NCBI RefSeq assembly: GCF_000429545.1
Contig: NZ_AUCB01000004.1
Coordinates: 1-64,000 of the forward strand
From: Arenibacter certesii DSM 19833
Lineage (GTDB): Bacteria > Bacteroidota > Bacteroidia > Flavobacteriales > Flavobacteriaceae
Direction: 5' to 3'
DNA length: 64,000 nt
Shown in pieces: positions 61,920-64,000 of the stretch. The notes beneath the pieces were generated by a model. It worked only from the letters and a program-made list of their open reading frames with translations. It was not told the DNA's origin and ran no database searches. Position 1 is the first letter of the stretch, and every line of letters starts with the position of its first letter. The position numbers and the translations under genes were made by a program.

Positions 61920-64000
61920 TCAGCCCCGGGTTATGGATTCATCTAAATTTAAAATGGTATGTGCAGTAAGGGCAAGTGCCGTTAATTGATCTTTAGGATA
62001 ATTCCCATCCAATTTCTGGGTTCCAATGCTGAGGTATTCCTCAGTGTTAATTTCTTTGGATTCCACTTTTATAAGCATACTGGTATAGTACGTATTTAAG
62101 CGCGCTAATTCTTCTTCATCAGGTAATCTAGAAGTAGTTTGGTGAAAAATATATTGGATTCTGTCGGTTGTGGAGGATTCTTGGTCCATTGCATTTTTTG
62201 CAATTATCCTAGATGCCTCAATAATCTGTGGGTCGTTTAGAAGCACCAAGGCTTGTAAGGGAGTGTTGGTCTCTTGCCGCTTTACATTGCACAGGTCCCT
62301 CGAGGCAGCATCAAAGGTCATCATGCTTGGTGGGGGTACCGTCCTTTTCCAAAAGGTATAGAGGCTTTTCCGGTAAAGGTCTGCCCCAGTACTGGTAACA
62401 TAAGTAGCCGTGCTTCCTCCGCCACCGCCGGTTGTGGCCTCCCAAATCCCCTCTGGCTGGTATGGTTTTACGCTGGGACCACCTACCTCTTTGTTTAGTA
62501 GACCACTGATTTGTAAAGCTTGGTCCCTTATAAGTTCTGCGGTAAGCCTAATTCTCGGTGCCCTTGCTAGTAGTTGGTTTTCCGGATCTAATTCCTGCAT
62601 TTTCTTCGTAACATGAGTACTTTGTTGATAGGTTGCAGAGAGTGCTATATATTTTAAGATCTTTTTTGAGTCCCAACCTTCATCCCTAAATTTTACAGCC
62701 AAATAATCTAATAGCTCGGGGTGTGTAGGTAGGGATCCTTGGTTACCAAAATCGAAGGAGGAGGCCACCAGTCCCGTACCGAACATGCGCTGCCAATATC
62801 TGTTCACAGTAACTCTTGCCGTAAGGGGATTTTCTCTGTGGAATAGCCATTTTGCTAAACCCAATCTGTTTTTGGGGTAGTCTGGTGGAAAAGGTAAGAT
62901 GGCTTCTGGGGTATTTGGGTAGACCTGAGTAGTTGGTTGGTCATAAACTCCTCTATTTAAAATATAGGAAGGCCTTACATGCTCCATTTCAGCCATGATC
63001 ATAACAGGAACTTCCTTCATCTCTGATTTTTGCAACTGAACAAAACTCAACACGTCATTTTTTTCTTTTTCGGTAATTACCATAAAGGGTGATGGTATCT
63101 TGCCTGCCCCTCCGGGAGTGATTCCCACTTCATCTATATTGTTAAAAAAACTATATAGTTCAAAATGTTCTTTTTGGCTAATAGGGTCGTATTTATGATC
63201 GTGACATCGGGCACATTCCAGGGTCATCCCCAAGAAAGCGGTCCCAAAGGTCACTGCACGGTCCTCTACATACTCTACGCGGTATTCTTCAGGGATTACG
63301 CCTCCCTCAAAAGTGATCTTATGGTTTCTGTTAAAGCCAGTTGCAAGAATCTGTTCTGCATTGGCATCGGGCAATAAATCTCCGGCTAATTGGTAAGTCA
63401 CAAATTGATCATAGGGCATATTATTTTCAAAGGCGTGGATTACCCAATCCCTCCACGGCCACATTATCCGTTCAAAATCGTCTTGATAACCGTGGGTATC
63501 TGCATATCGCGCAATATCCATCCATTCTGTAGCCATATGTTCTGCATAATCCGTAGTAGTTAAAAGCGAATCTATAATTTCTTCATAAGCTGTTGGAGAG
63601 TTGTTGTCTACAAAAGTTTGAATTTGTTTTACCGTTGGAGGTAGCCCAGTAAAATCAAAATAAACACGTCGTACTAATTTTTCTTTTTGTGCCTTGGCAT
63701 TAGGGGTTACGCCTAGCTTCTCCAATTTTGCTAATACAAACTGGTCTATTTCATTATGTCCCCAATCTGTATTGGTAGTTTGTGGAATCAATTGTTTTTC
63801 TGGTGGTGAAAATGCCCAATGTGTTTTGTACTCGGCCCCTTGAGCAACCCATTTTTTTAGAATTTCTTTTTCGTGTTCTTTAAGTTCTAGATTCGATTCT
63901 GTTGGTGGCATCATTAGGGATTTGTCTGTGGAAAAAATCCTGTTAACTAATTCACTCTTTTTAACATCACCAGGGACAATGGCATAATGGTCTTTCTTTT
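61920..64000 (-). CDS. DUF1549/DUF1553 cytochrome-domain protein, 5' end outside window
   Basis: Open frame of 693 codons up to the window edge; the ATG at 63914 is internal, because the 28 codons before it still match the family (HYAIVPGDVKKSELVNRIFSTDKSLMMPP, the end of the PSCyt1 haem domain). Next DUF1549 (about 40-250 from the internal Met): DQFVLAKLEKLGV, RVYFDFTGLPPT, YAEHMATEWMDIARYADTHGYQ, and MTLECARCHDHKYDPIS with a CxxCH motif. DUF1553 follows (RLGLAKWLFHRENPLTARVTVNRYWQRMFGTGLV...) to the C terminus. Stop 2 bp before the DUF1501 start, so the genes are coupled. Family known from Planctomycetes polysaccharide loci; activity unproved. Confidence 0.93.
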   Translation of the reverse strand, partial: KKDHYAIVPGDVKKSELVNRIFSTDKSLMMPPTESNLELKEHEKEILKKWVAQGAEYKTHWAFSPPEKQLIPQTTNTDWGHNEIDQFVLAKLEKLGVTPNAKAQKEKLVRRVYFDFTGLPPTVKQIQTFVDNNSPTAYEEIIDSLLTTTDYAEHMATEWMDIARYADTHGYQDDFERIMWPWRDWVIHAFENNMPYDQFVTYQLAGDLLPDANAEQILATGFNRNHKITFEGGVIPEEYRVEYVEDRAVTFGTAFLGMTLECARCHDHKYDPISQKEHFELYSFFNNIDEVGITPGGAGKIPSPFMVITEKEKNDVLSFVQLQKSEMKEVPVMIMAEMEHVRPSYILNRGVYDQPTTQVYPNTPEAILPFPPDYPKNRLGLAKWLFHRENPLTARVTVNRYWQRMFGTGLVASSFDFGNQGSLPTHPELLDYLAVKFRDEGWDSKKILKYIALSATYQQSTHVTKKMQELDPENQLLARAPRIRLTAELIRDQALQISGLLNKEVGGPSVKPYQPEGIWEATTGGGGGSTATYVTSTGADLYRKSLYTFWKRTVPPPSMMTFDAASRDLCNVKRQETNTPLQALVLLNDPQIIEASRIIAKNAMDQESSTTDRIQYIFHQTTSRLPDEEELARLNTYYTSMLIKVESKEINTEEYLSIGTQKLDGNYPKDQLTALALTAHTILNLDESITRG

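Overview
The window looks like chromosomal DNA of a marine Flavobacteriaceae bacterium (phylum Bacteroidota); genus cannot be fixed from the sequence alone. Reasons: AT-rich DNA; almost no Shine-Dalgarno sites; promoters of the Bacteroidota type (TTG, about 19-20 bp, TAnnTTTG); a fused SecDF; an archaeal/eukaryotic-type ProRS; Rho with a long charged insertion; and several families that are nearly confined to the phylum (DUF4293, DUF1599, DUF2911, DUF5916, DUF6588, BT_3928).

Layout. 1-6.2 kb is an accessory-looking edge: the 5' end of a transposase with visibly higher GC, a small secreted protein, a cold-shock protein, a YkgJ cysteine-cluster protein, an ABC-F ATPase, and an AT-rich pair made of a BKACE (DUF849) enzyme and an acetyltransferase-like protein. 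6.4-21.7 kb mixes metabolic and envelope genes: GNAT, a J-domain-like protein, an amidohydrolase lipoprotein with a structured leader, a FUSC-family membrane protein, DUF2911, asnB, gyrB, a DUF6588 barrel, DUF2200, a 33-residue Lys-rich protein, a small membrane protein and a lipoprotein. 22.1-25.6 kb is a compact two-gene island: a Nudix hydrolase overlapping by one base a 1046-residue PLD-helicase-DUF3427 protein. It is the best candidate here for a poorly described defence or repair system. A structured flavobacterial repeat and a tiny secreted protein follow.

26.4-57.1 kb is mostly housekeeping: mdh, secDF, a ModF-like double ABC protein, a DUF5916 outer-membrane protein, a leftward folE-cysS-yidD-lgt-DUF192 run, a FadL-like porin, a low-complexity lipoprotein, proS, two identical tRNA-Glu genes, rpsT, rho, DUF4293, a phosphoesterase, truA-ABC exporter, folP-cdaA (c-di-AMP synthesis), DUF1599-BT_3928-tpiA, and prmA-clpS. 

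57.2-64.0 kb is a leftward cluster of Planctomycetes-style exported proteins: a DUF1549/DUF1553 cytochrome-domain protein cut by the window edge, a Tat-exported DUF1501 protein, a Tat-exported beta-propeller, and a membrane protein with a CxxCH site, leucine-rich repeats and a discoidin-like end. These probably form one secreted catabolic system whose substrate is not visible here.

Many transcription units end in clear stem-loop terminators, listed individually. Several starts were moved from an upstream TTG to an in-frame ATG (J-domain-like protein, Lgt, DUF5916, ProS and others), while truA seems really to start with TTG.
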